This document shows positions 25,604-38,353 of a stretch of DNA of 64,000 bases, piece after piece; position 1 is the first letter of the stretch; every line of letters starts with the position of its first letter. The stretch lies in assembly GCA_014773175.1 (NCBI GenBank), contig VXCM01000474.1, positions 191,677 through 255,676 of the forward strand, given 5' to 3'. The notes under the pieces are model-generated. The model had not been told where the DNA came from and searched no databases. It saw only the letters and a program-made list of their open reading frames with translations. The stretch is from Lucifuga dentata. Lineage: Eukaryota > Chordata > Actinopteri > Ophidiiformes > Bythitidae. The translations under genes were made by a program, and so were the position numbers.

Positions 25604-28141
25604 ATGCTGGCCTGTTTACAGAGACAGCAGAACCTCTCATCCCAGCGTGTGGCCTACACACCTAAAAGCCTTGATGGACCACCACCCCCGTTACTGCTGC
25701 CACTGCCACCACTGCAGCAGTGCACTAAAAAAGGTGAGTTTGCATCAAATACGTGAGAGAACAAGCAACCTACAGATAACCTGACATCCCAAGCACACAC
25801 TTTATCAGAGCCGTAGCATCGTTTTTCACTAGTGTCAGTGTCTAGCAGTAGAAATAGGCAACTGGACTTGATGTTTAGTCTTGCAGACTTAGTTCTGAGT
25901 CAGTGGTGGGCAGCAAACTAGCATTTATCCTCTGAGAGTCATTCACACCTTGGGCCAGGTGACTCTTTGGGTCACATGGCAGTCATGTGAGAGTTGTTGT
26001 ACTCTTTAAGGCCACAGTATGCTTCAGCTGACCTAGCCTGTCCGAAAGCAACTGTGTTTTCAGCATACCGACAATGGAAGGTGGGACGGAAAACCTACCG
26101 TAATGGAGAGAGAAGGGGTGGTGTGTGCGTGTGTCTTTGTCTTTGTAATTACAGACTGGCGGATTCAAAAAGTTCCGATTTGACCATCAAAAAGGGGTTT
26201 CTGCTGCTATCTGACAGGCACTTTGGATGAAGCTTCCTGCAGCCTTAAAGTACTACTGCTAAACATCCAATGACCTGAATGACTTAGAACCTTCATAGAG
26301 GTACAAAATCTGTAATTTATAGAATCTTGGTCCTGGTCCTAAATTAAACACTCCTTAATAAGCTTGACCCCCTGCATACTGAGTGTGCACAGTGCTCACA
26401 AGGATCATACTGGAACTACATGTTGATGAGCTGAGAACTTATTTGAAGTTATTATTTGAAATGATTTTGAAGTACATTTTGAAGTTGATGAAGGAAGGTG
26501 CTATAATTTATATAATTGGCCTCCTGAGGACAGCACTTTTATAAGTAGGCTACTAATCAGTGTGCTCCTGCAGTGAGAATGAGTGCAAGTCAAAGTGGAC
26601 TCTGAAGTAACAATGGTAATCAACTCTGCCATGCAGGTTAACTAATGATGTTCACATTTTTATTCTGAAAATGCTAGTGTTCATTGATTTATTTGTAGCC
26701 GCCATCTTGACTGATGATTGACTAATTGAAGGTTGAAATACCTCTGGGACTGTCTTATCTTATTAAATGTGATTATATACAGTATATCTACAAACAGTGT
26801 TGTTCTCTTATGTATATCATACAGTGTCCATGTTTTTCAGCATGACTAGATTCACATCATGACATCATACTGTTATGTTCTTTTGCGGTTTCCTATTTTC
26901 TGATTTTTTAATAATCTAATGGCTCATAAGTCTTTGCTGGGTCTGATTTGTAGTGATTTCAATAATAGCTGTTGTTTGATTTACACAGCAAATAGCATTC
27001 TAAATTGATCGACGCAGGCAGTACCTCAATTCAACTTTCCCTTGATTTATAATTGTGTGCTTTTTTAATGAATTCTTTGACAAAGCTTTGCTGAGGGGTT
27101 TAAATTATAATTTATCAGTTCTTTTTTCCTTGAACCCCAATCTTGTGCATCACCAACTTAAGTCAATTTTGAAATGCTGGACCTTCCTGCCCTCATTACT
27201 TCAACCTCTTCATCGTCCTCATTTCTCTCTGCCAATGAAATGCCTCTTTGTCTTTTTTGTTATTAAATATTAATCAGGAATCAGTGGAGCACTTGTCTGC
27301 TAAATGCTGGAACAGAAGGCCCTGGTTTGCCTCAGGCAGAGCCAGGGGTGCCTTTCCCATCCTGTTTACCTACAGGGTCTTTTCCCGCCTTTGGGCTTCA
27401 TGTACAGTGACTGTGCACAGCAGAGCACCCTCTTGCTTCCAGCTCTCATCTGGCATTTCAAGCACAGCCGCAGGGAATAGATTGCTAAGGAAGGTCCTGG
27501 CTATGTGGCCAGGCTTCTTCATTAAAGGAGTCATAATTGGATCAAGTAAAATAAGGGCAGTCTTTTGTTGCTGCGATGCTTTTTAAAGCCATTTCCATTT
27601 TTAGCTATCAATAAATGCGTGGCGCGACACATGAAAGTCCTCAACCACACAAACCCGTGTAAAAGATTTGGGAGTGTGATGAGAGCGAATGCCATCTCTG
27701 CTATCTCTCAGCATGAAAGTAGGGCTGGAAGTGTTTTTCCCACGCTGATGGCCTGTGATCAGGCTTGTTTGAGAGGGAAACTTTGCCCAAGCTGGGCCAA
27801 GTGGCACAGAAATAAATGAAGAGTGACACTGCTGTAAAGAAATATCCGCCAGAGCCTCCTCGATCACACATAACTAATGTTCAGCCCTGATGTTACTCTG
27901 TTTTGGCATGGAAAGAGGAAGACAAGAAAAAGGGCTGAATGAGTATCTTTTTTAAAATTTGTTTGTGTTTACAGAAGGAGCAGTGAAGGGAGTGCCTGGT
28001 GTGGGTGAGCGTTAAGAGCATGTATCTGTTGTCAGTATGTCCATGTTTGCTTTTTTCCACTTTGGCCATGTCAAATAGTGCTGTGGTTGCTAGGTAGAGT
28101 GAACCCTTTGACTTGAGTGGGACCCTTGTGGTAATCCAGCA

Positions 28142-28182
<41 letters not shown>

Positions 28183-28207
28183 CCACGTAGAGATATTAAC
28201 TGNAGCA

Positions 28208-28248
<41 letters not shown>

Positions 28249-31200
28249 CCACGTAGAGATATTAACTGGCAGCCCCCCTGTTAACCCCACAGGGCATAAA
28301 TATTAATACCTATTTATATGGGTACATTGATATGAAGGCTGCTGACGCTGCATCTTAATTGTGATATTATTAAGAGCACAGGCCTATGCACAGAGAGGAG
28401 GCTTGCACATGACTCAGTTGTGTTGCATGAATGTTTGACAATGAGTCAGGGTTATAAAATGTTATAAAAATTCATAAGCACTGCATATCAATTACATATA
28501 TTTACATATATTGATATGTGTTCTGAAAAATGTATGGTATTCAGAATTTTATTTCCAGTTAGCAGCTGTTAGTTTAGGAATCCTTTCTCTGCCTAAACAG
28601 CTTTTACTTGCAAAAGCTCAAACCAGATGAATGAAGGCAGGGCCAATTAATTACATGGTTCTAATGACTGGGCTTATTGGGCCAACTGGGTGCATAGAGG
28701 AGGTTGTCATGGCAACGAAGACATAGGTTTTACGTGTAGGGGTTGTGGTGAGCTGGGTCCCTTGTTGTTGAAGGTAGGACAGAGCATTTTAAAGATCGGG
28801 ATTGTTGGTGTGGTAAACAAGTATTTATGCCTGCTGAGAAGCATTGTTCTGTAATTATGTTCTGTCATGTTCCTGGAGCTGATACTTGGGTTTGATGATT
28901 TTAAAATGGCATGAAAATGTCATTGGTAAGTCTTTTTGTTTGGCTGTTTTTGGTTATTAACTGGGATTATCTTATGAATTTTTGTTTTACCTCATATGGA
29001 AGGGATATGTAGTAGTCATTCTAATGATTTCCTCATGTTTGGGGTCAGAAGAGAGGCCATGGTATTGGAAAAGCAATGAGCTTATCCAACTCCAGTGTTC
29101 AGCTCTGCCTCTAGGGCTTGTTTTGCCCATAAATTAGTGATTAACTCAAACAGCTCCGAAACAATGAGGTTTCCAGTCTAATCTGGAGGGAACTGCTTCA
29201 AGTGTGACCATGGGAAAAAGATTAGCCAGCTTAAAGTGACAGAAGGCATTGAGTGGGATTGTATGGGGGTGGAACCAGGGTTATGAAAAACCATATACAG
29301 GCCATGATTTTGTATTTTTCCCCCTTCCCTCTGGTAAATTGTGGTAATTGGGAGTTTAATATTGGCTCCCACGCCCAACTCTTTCTCCCCAAGCACATCT
29401 CCTGCATGGAAAGAGGAAATCAGGATTAGGTGTTTCATGTGAAAACATGCCAGCTTTTCTCAGCATGGTGCCACACCAGCTGTGCAGCATGTTTCATGTC
29501 TGCCCACAAACATTCAAGGCTCACCAGTGGGACCATTACAGATATCAATCTCGATACATCGCACATCATGTCATTCTGTCAATTTTAGAGAGAAATACAC
29601 CAACAGCTTTTGAATACCTAGTAATTGTCCTCAATGAGGCCTGTAAAAAGCAAGTAAAAATTTAAAAAATGGTCAAAGAGTTAAAATATGTCAGCACTGC
29701 ATGATGCCATGACTCCATTTTAGATCACGTTTTTTTTTTTTATGTGCCTCTGCCCCTCTGCGCTCTGTCAGGGCTGAGGTGTGACTGTGCAGGCTGCAGG
29801 TTCAGGCTGATTAAATGCTTAAGGTCAGACTGCTAATTACCTCTCTGTACCACTCCTAACATCACATAGCTGCCATTTAGTTCCCTATTGTCATGTGAAC
29901 AACAACCTCAAATTTCTTTTTGTTCCTTATCTTCATTTTATGCACTTGATTTTTCTTCTCTTATTTGTAAGTACTGTACCACTAAGAAACACATGAAATG
30001 GTGTCAGGGTTAAAGAAATCTTTACATCTTAAAGGTCACAGGCAAACAGAAATGTAATGCACTGTAGATATATCCTGTTTGTCTACATGGAATAATACTG
30101 TGGCATTCAGTATGATCAGAAGAGGAAAAGCTTTAAAGCACCCTAAAAATAATAATGAACTGAAACTGCAAAATTTCCATGCAATTACATCCAAATGCCT
30201 GGTATCTGCAGCAGCCAAATCTGACGTGTAGAATTAATAATAAAGTATAGAGCTTTAATGTAGAGTAGCATATGCTCATACCTGGTGTAGCCTAAAAAGT
30301 ACTTTGGGAAAAACAATGTGGCTCTTGTTATTTATTTGCTTGTTTCCAGTATAATGGCCAAAATGCAACTAACAGCCATGTTTTGAAATGTTTAACAAAT
30401 TCTCAGAAGAAAAAAAATATTAAATCTCAGGTGAAAACTGCCTTGACATTTATAGTTCAGACGTGTCTTGAGTTCAGAGTGTGCTAATGAGTCTTTTAGA
30501 CGCCTGCAGTACACCACAGAAGTGATACTTTTGCACATCAGTTATCACTTTGTTTCATACTATCTGGGCCTTCATACTTAGGACTTAGGTAAGACAGAAT
30601 CCTCTGCACTACAGGCCCTTTGATTTCCTCACATCTGCAGACAGTGCCAGATTGTCTTTAATGAGCTGCACAGTTTAGGTACGACTTTAGTTGTGTTTGC
30701 AAAAAGCCAAGTGAAATCAGAGGAGGTCATGAGGAATGACATTGCCATAAACATAATTAAAGTGCTGTTGTCAGTTCACTGCAATTCAACATTATTTTTT
30801 GGTATTAAGGCCTCAAGATCGAAACAATTACATGTTATTTGGAGCATATATAGTTCTGCTTTAATGTGGTGGTGTCTATGATCATGCCCATGTGACGCAA
30901 TAGTTTTGGGGCTTTTTTCAGGCTTCTTTTCAGGAGCAGGAAAAATATCTTATTTTAATGTTTGCACCGCTTGCAGGGGTGGCCCTCATGTGATAAACAT
31001 GAGAATGCTGAGTGGGGAGGGCCTGTTGCTAATGAGCTTTTAGTTGTGCCACATTAAGCGAGCCACAGTGGGTGGTACAGCTGTGTTGTGTCTCCGTGGC
31101 TCTGACAGGGCTGTAATCTGAGGACTTAGATACCCTGTGAAGACGTGTTAGCATTTGGAATGTTTGAAGTGTTTACGGAACAGCAAGCCAATCTGCGTAG

Positions 31201-34200
31201 CCACGGATTAGCACTTACACTCTCCATAGTGACCATCTTTGACTTGTTTCTTTAAATTACTTATTTTTGATTGTTGAGCAACATTATCCCGAGCAAGTAC
31301 ATGCTGTTTGGTGCAGTGCTGCCATTCCTGGTGTGCACTAATGCAAGAAACCAGTTTAGATTAGGGGACTCAAATACAAGTTCTAAAGGTCCACCTAACA
31401 AATGCCAACCTTTCTTTTCTTTGTATTGGCTAGTTGTGAACATATCATTTCCTCTTTTAAACCTGAGGTCCTACCTTAGATAGTTAAAATGCAAACTGCA
31501 GCTACTACTAGGTGAAAGACAACAGGGAAAGGATAGTGATGTCTCAATTACAAGTTGTCTGTCAGGTTGCAGCAAAAAAAAAAAAAAAAAAANAAAAAAA
31601 AAAAAAAAAAACAAACATCCTGGGTAAATTGTATTTTTGGCCTACTGTATTGAATATGAGGGGTCCTACTAATAAAAATCCTCCTCTCTTTCCAAGCATT
31701 TAGGATTATGAATATTCAGTTTTTAGCTAAAGACTAGAAAGCATTGTGGCAGTTGTGGCCTAGTTTTCCTGTTAGCTCTTCCTCCATATGTAGGATTAAA
31801 TGAAACCACAGAGGAGGGGGCTTGCATCCTGAGGTTCTATATACACGTCTTCAGCATCCCAGATGTCATTGTTTTCTGTAGCAGCACTACGCTGTGATAC
31901 ATAATAGGCCATGTTTTGCAGTGTTGTATTTCTCTGTAGAATTCATTCATGCTGCTGGCACCATGGTGCTGTTCCTTATGCTCCACTGAGAGATTGCTGG
32001 ATGGATTGAACCCTCCACCTTACCTCCTCCCTCCATTTTAAACACCCAATTTATTTCCTTCATGAGATGGATCTTGTAGATTGAATCATTTTCACAGTCG
32101 GGGGCTCACTGTAGTGAGCCTGAAATGAAATGAACTCCCAAATCAATTTCAAATGGGAACAACAAGTGAGTCTCCCCTGCATAACTGGAATTGGTTTTGT
32201 TATTGGAAATGAAATGAAGTGTTTTGTTTGGTTTTTCTCCCTTTTATTGCAGATTACCGCCTTGTTCTTTTGCCTCCTATGATTTCTACTGACGACAGTG
32301 CGATCTGGGTTAATTTTAGCACTTTTTTATTAATGTCAGGAATTCCATAAAAGTGTCATTCTGAAGGGTGGTGGTAATTTCTACCAGGTGATTTATAGTT
32401 TTTAAATGGAGTACCTTTTCCACCTTTCGTTTGTCGCTAGGAGTTAAGCAGCCATGAAATTGCCTGAATAATAGTGTTTAAATCCAATCCTGGTTTGTCC
32501 CCTCAGCTTTCCCGCACACCATTCAATCAACAATCCTCTTGGTGATTGCTCTTTTTCCATCTGCTTCAACTTTTTCTTCACATATTAGACTTCATGCTTT
32601 TACAGTAGAGTCTGTTCAGGTTCATATAACTATCAAGTAAATGTGTCATAGGAAGGCAGTGGGAATAATTAAATCATTACAAAGCTGCACAGAACGGAAA
32701 GAGAGATTGCTTCAACCTGTTTTCTCAAAGAAATCTGGAAAGAAGACATATTGCTTAAGAGGGCAGCTCATTCTGATGATTTTGTAATCACTTTACCAAT
32801 GTGTTTCTTGAAAATAAATTTCTCATCAATCCAAATGCCAAGGTGCTTATGTACAGAAACTAATTCATTGGGGATGCCTTGTAGGGTAATGATGTGAGGG
32901 TCAGGGAGTTTAGTTTTACATTTTGAAAACAACATATTTATCTATGGATGGATTTAATGAGTTTGAAATTTACTAAAATTGATGATGAGTAAAAGGCAAC
33001 ATGAAGATTTTTAACAGTACAGTATCATCTGCATAAAGGTGTTAACATTTATAATTGTTGAGAAAATGTTTATGTATAGTGAGAATTAAGCAAATTACTT
33101 AAGTACTATCATACTGAAATCATAATCAGATATTAATGACCGTGCTACTCAGTTCCAATTTTCCTATTTTAACAGAAAGTTAGAGAAGAAAGCGATGAGT
33201 CTAAGGCAGCTCTTAAAATTTCTTCTGTTCTCTCTGTAGTGGTTTCAAAGCTAAATGTCATCAAATGAATCTCATTGGAGTCGCTGTAGTAAAATTAGCT
33301 TCCCTCTCCTCCCTTGGCACCTCTGACCTTCTATTTGATTTCCCTGGGTAAACTAATTCCAGTTTGAACTAACTCTGAATTAATTTCATCAAGCACAGAT
33401 CCAACAGTGCTGGAGGTGTTTCCCTCCCTAAATTGGTTTATGAGATGTGCTGATGTGTATCATTAATGCTTAAAATGGGTTCGGGAAAATAGAGATAACA
33501 ATGTTTCATTCGAGTATTACTTTTTTTTTTTTTTTTTTTTAGGTTTATTTGGTAAAGTAGAAAAATCATTTGTTTTTGTCTGCTTCCTTCTCAGGCAAGC
33601 CAGCTTCCATGATTTCTCGGTACCCCTCTCCCGCAGAGTTGGATGCCTTTGCACAGAAGACAGCCAACAGCCCACTATCCATCAAAATCTTCCCATCTGA
33701 CATCCGGGTGCCACAACACAAACAGCTTAACAGAACAGTCAATGGCTTAGACACCACAGGCCAATGCTACAGTCCCTATTCACACCCATACTCAGGGGGG
33801 TACCAGGGCTTGCTAGCCATCATCAAGGCCTCTGTGGTAGTCAAAGGAGTGGTGAAAAATTCTGAAGGCAAGAGGACTAAACATGCATACACCCAGACGT
33901 CTGTGGCACCATACAGTAATTCTCTCAATAAAGGCTACACACTCACCACACACGGGCACAAGGCCTATCACATAAGCTCATGTAAGCCCCCAGACATGCC
34001 CATTGAGACACTTTGTTCCAGTGCTGCAATGGCCTCTGGAGATCAGAGCCTAACCCCCCAGGCTGAGCTGGTGGAGGTTCAAAGCCTGATGAGGCAGATG
34101 AAGAGAGTCCCCCACAGCCAGGCCCTGCAGCTGGGGGGTGAAGCACGAGCCAGCCCCTATCTCCAGGCTGTGGCTGCTGTGGCTCATCCAGATTCAGACC

Positions 34201-34943
34201 TGGCCCTGGGAGTTCCACCTTTGAGCAGCCAGGCGTTCTCAGGAGCCGTGCTACCCACACAGAGTGCAGACATCGCTAAAGGAGACTACACAGTGTGGCA
34301 GCACAAGCAACATCAAATTCCGCAAAGACAGCATCAGCAGCCCTATCAACAGGAAACACTTAGGATGTACGGAGTATGTAACAGTGCTCAGGGGCACAAA
34401 GGGTCTCCTGAAACCTGCCTCCCTTTGCCAGGCACCTCACACCTGTCATATAGGCCACATCCCACTGTACAGGAGCGGGTCAGCAGCTCCACTCAGAACT
34501 GTGCTGCCATGCATGGGGAGTTTTCTGTGGGACAGTACTTTCCTCCACCATGGGACAGTGTCAGGGCTACTCCAAACAGCGACTGTTACGCTTCTCAGGA
34601 GCTGGTGACAGGTGTGTGCATGGTTAGGCCGAGAGACATGGGGCTTTCCCATCCCCATCCCCATCCAAACCAACAATATCACCGCCAGCCACAGCACCAC
34701 CCTCCTCTTCATGCCCAGACCTACAGCATAGACCAAAATCTCTATTGTGGGCTGCCCAGTGCTAGCCTGTGCCACGCCGCAGCACTTAGCAGCAGCCTGC
34801 AGTCTCTGGAGTGCCTCATCAGTGAGATCCACCCTCCTTGCATTAAAGAGTGCATGCTGGGCCGGGGGTACGAGGCTGCAGGGATGCCTCAGCTACTGGA
34901 GCATCCCCAGCAAAGCCACATCCAGCTCCCGGTGTACAGATAA
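25604..34943 (+). CDS. fam222a: fam222a, two coding exons, complete
   Basis: Coding exons 25604-25733 and 33595-34943 give 492 aa; human FAM222A is about 450. The function is poorly known; the human protein has been reported to accumulate with amyloid plaques (aggregatin). Exon one starts MLACLQRQQN, like human, then carries a proline/leucine run (PPPPLLLPLPPLQQ). The second exon encodes the family block RYPSPAELDAFAQK, then SPLSIKIFPSDIRVPQHK and NRTVNGLDTTGQCYSPY (about residues 50-105). A low-complexity His/Gln/Ser-rich middle follows, then the conserved end SLQSLECLISEIHPPCIKE with final LPVYR. The C-terminus fits FAM222A better than FAM222B. There is no membrane segment or catalytic motif. 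The donor is GTGAGT and the acceptor TTCTCAG; the intron is 7.9 kb. Confidence 0.93.
28138..28268. repeat. (CT)n microsatellite in two 65-bp copies around a single N
   Basis: 28138-28202 and 28204-28268 read the same: AGCAATATGT, a CT run, then GTTCCACGTAGAG and ATATTAACTG. They are separated only by N at 28203. This is best explained as an unmerged contig overlap rather than a real duplication. Confidence 0.85.
32760..33060 (-). pseudogene. LINE reverse transcriptase fragment, decayed
   Basis: On the minus strand, 33041 down to about 33020 reads LYADDTV, the YxDD catalytic box of reverse transcriptases. After a frame change, the stretch below it (about 32905-32775) reads QGIPNELVSVHKHLGIWIDE and then KFIFKKHIGK, the post-catalytic block of fish LINE polymerases. 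At least one frameshift and stops separate the pieces, so it is dead. It lies in fam222a intron 2, antisense to the gene. Confidence 0.65.
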
Positions 34944-37900
34944 GACATGAGAAAACAGTACGCAGAAATGATAAACCTTTTATAGCCAATGGAAGTGTGT
35001 CAGATTGAGACTGAGACATGCTATTTAGTTTATGCATGTACTGTAATTTTAGAAAGCTCTGTGTTGTAAGCCTGAAAAGGTAAACAATAATCACACCCTA
35101 AAATACAGGTTTATCTTACAACTTTTTAATGCTTCATTTTTCTTTATTGGCCATCAACTATGCCTATATTCCTCACATAATACTGATGCTGAGCACTAAG
35201 TCAAACTTTGTCATTGTCTTTTCACATCACCTCATAAAGGCTAAATGTGATTTGCAGGTAATTCCTCTGTATGCCTTGTGCAAAAATGGAAATGTTCTTC
35301 CTGAACATATCCCACTACAAACTGAGATATTTACTTGAATTTTGTCAAAGGTTTTGTGAATGAACTGTATAATTTTTTCATTAAATATTTAGCTGTTGCT
35401 TCTTAACTGAGAGGGGATATTACTTTATCATTGATTGAACTTTTGTTCGTCAAGTTGCTTTGCTGTTGGGATTCAGTTTTTAGTGATTTCTGTGACATAG
35501 GTAATACGTTACTAACCACCAGGATATATATTGTATCACATTTTTAGTATTTCCATGAAATGTAAATATGCTGGGTTATTATTTTCTTCAATTCTGCCAT
35601 CATGAAAACTCATTCAACATCTTATTCAATCAAAATTAAACATCTAAATTAATGTACTTGTGCTCAGCACAGCATATACAGACATGCATACCCAAATCAA
35701 TGCTATGGTATTTAGGCCATGCAAGATGTGCCATTTTGTCTTTTTTTTTGTAGCATTTTTGTTTTAAATTCAGTAGTTCAAGAGTCTTTACATTGTCTCT
35801 TTAATCAAATATTCGGGTATACTATAGTGCCATGTTGGAGAGCAGGCCATCTGAATCCTTTCCATTATTTTCTCTGTAGGGCTATACACTCTGTCTGGTG
35901 TTTTGAGATGTATGATGATTGAGTAGTTCTTTGTGTGTCTGCACTGGTTCTGTAACATTATTTATTTATGTCAGGCTGTTGAGTTACATGGCAAACTGTC
36001 TCTATGATTATAAAGTGCAATTATTATATATGAAAATGTGAGTGCTCTACATGAAATATGTTGTTGAAATAAGTACATTTGCAAGGTATGACCCTAATCC
36101 CTTACCCACTTTGCCTATCCTTAATAAGGATTGTCAATTAAATGACATTTTATAAAGCTGGTACATTGTTACATATTATTAGTTTTTACAGCTTAGACGT
36201 AACTTGTTCTTGTTTAATTGCAAAGGGACTGAAGTCTTCTCTCATACATTTAATTATATTTCACCTCAGAATCTCAGGTTTATCATTTGACGTAAACAAA
36301 TCCCTAGCTGAAATATGCCTGACTGGTTTCTCTATAAATGACCAATTAACTTTGTATGGGATCATTTTTACATCATAGTCAAATGCAAATGACGGCCAAA
36401 AGCTTGAGGCAGAAACCACATTAAAAATATACAGCATGTGAATGAGGAAATACAGGCACTTTCCTTCTGCTCAACCTTGATAATGCTGTTGTGTAAGAAA
36501 ATACATCTTTTTGAGGATAAATGCACAACAATATTTGTATTAATACAGTCACATTACATTACATGGAAATGGGCTTGCCATGACCTGGCTATAAAAGTGT
36601 AGGCCTTAGAGTACCTGTGCCTATTATTTTGCCTTATTTATATGCACTCCTAAACTGGATGTTGCAGTAATAATGCAGCTTAGTGGATCATCCCATGCAT
36701 CTACAGCAAAGTACTCTATTACAAAACAACCTAGATGGCGTGAATAATGGCATTAGCACTGGTGGGAATAAAATTGGGGTATTCGATTGATGATCTTGCG
36801 GTAAATTAACAATATTTCAGTGTTAAAGATCTGGTGTTTCGAGCTGGTGAGTGGCTTTTCACTGAGGCATTGTTGCAAATGAGGTTCTGTCTTTAGCCTT
36901 TTGTCTACTGGCTTTGCTTGGGGCCTTTCTGTCCTATCTATCAGTCAGGCCAGGCCAGGCCGCTTTGCTGATAAACCTACAGGATTACAGACATGCTCCT
37001 CTTGCTCTCACTCAGAGGAGATTAGCTCAGGCTGGGTTCCTCTGGGAGGGGAACTAGAGCCACTTTGGCCTTTGGGACATACTGCAGATAAAAGAGGAAG
37101 AGTGGGCAGAGAGTAAAAGGAGGAAGAGGATGCTTGATCTGGGGAATTATGATTCTCTTCCAGTTTCCTGCTAGCATTTGATAAAATTACAGTATTGTTC
37201 TACATCAGCTGTGCAAACCACAATATAGTGTAATGGAAAAGCTTTGAAAATCACAAACCCATTCCTGTTATTTCTATTTTTTGTTTTTATAAACATCACA
37301 TCAAAATTATTTTTAAAAACGATTGTGGGTCATTTAATATCTAATCCTGTCAAGTCACATCCAAGAACTCGAACTGGATCTACATTGCAAAAAATCACTG
37401 TGATTTTTACCTCAAAAATAACATACATTAAAACAAAGCAAATGTCGCCACCCACAGGACAATTTATGAACAACATGCTTAAGCTCACATCATCAAATTT
37501 TAATCAAACTTTTACTCAGGCAGTAAGAGCTCATGACAAGGATACATTTGATCACTGCTGCTTATGTATCCACAAACACAGCCTAAGTAATTGCCTAAAC
37601 AGAAATCTTAATAATAAATGAATAATAAATGTTGAACATGAAATGCTTTCTTCTTGAGGAAATATTTTTAAAATCAGTACTGTGTAAAAGATGAGACATG
37701 TTGTTACAGGGCCATGAAACCATAAATCAAAAAGAACCCAAATACATCAAGCAAACAAACACCACACACTCCACAGGAAAGAAAATGTGTTTAAGTTCTG
37801 ACCTTGGGCTAGAGGTACAAGGCCCAACAATTAATAACTTAAAATCATAGATGGCTCAGGAGGTAGAGAGCATTTGACTAGCGTTATGAGAGAAATGTTT

Positions 37901-38353
37901 TCCTTTCTGCATAACCTGGAGCAGTGTTCACAAGGTTTTATGCATCAACAGCCAAAAGTCACTCATCAGTGTCACAAATGAAGTAGCAACTCATTTACTC
38001 AGTCCTGACAAGGGGAAAGCTGCCGTTGATACTTTCACATCTTGAAATATTACACAAGAAAACATGTCATCTTCCTTAATTAAAAAAAAAAAAAATTGAA
38101 GCATCCANAAATATTACACAAGAAAACATGTCATCTTCCTTAATTAAAAAAAAAAAAAATTGAAGCATCCACACCATTTTAAAGACACATAATAAAAATT
38201 AGCAAGGCAGGATATGATCAAATTAATAAATACCACACTGAAAGGAAATGATAATCTTAAAACAAAACACTGGAAACATTTGTGAAAACCTGAACTAGTT
38301 CTGACATCTGAGACAGGATCAGAATGCTGCTGCTCCAGTCCAGTCTGAAGACA
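34944..38353. other. Convergent spacer: 3' UTRs of fam222a and gltp
   Basis: fam222a (plus) and gltp (minus) end toward each other here, so most of the 3.4 kb is probably untranslated sequence of both. ATTAAA hexamers at 35381 and 35636 may serve fam222a; no cleavage site can be fixed. A 63-bp unit is repeated around an N at 38108. Open frames (for example 37244-37621) show no homology. Confidence 0.55.
38045..38171. repeat. 63-bp direct duplication around a single N
   Basis: 38045-38107 and 38109-38171 both read AAATATTACACAAG, then an A-run, then GAAGCATCCA, separated by N at 38108. This is likely an assembly joint in the gltp 3' region. Confidence 0.85.

Larger units (their letters stand above)
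25734..33594. other. fam222a intron 2, non-coding with simple repeats and a LINE remnant
   Basis: No extra exon is recognisable. It contains a CT microsatellite with a suspected false duplication at 28138-28268, an A-run with an N at 31593, the LINE fragment at 32760-33060 and a poly-T at about 33521-33540 before the acceptor. The stretches 27590-27870 and 33270-33440 look like candidate conserved elements by composition only. Confidence 0.6.

Noticed and set aside
28138..28268. CRISPR-like or satellite direct repeat
   Set aside because: Only two copies separated by an N; an assembly joint in vertebrate DNA.
33570..33594. ATG at 33570 as the start of a 457-codon fam222a
   Set aside because: It lies upstream of the TTCTCAG acceptor; the coding exon starts at 33595 and the true start is in the exon at 25604.
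37845..37900. tRNA-like box (GGCTCAGGAGGTAGAG) suggesting a SINE
   Set aside because: No matching second promoter box at proper spacing, no tail and no second copy in the window; not supportable.
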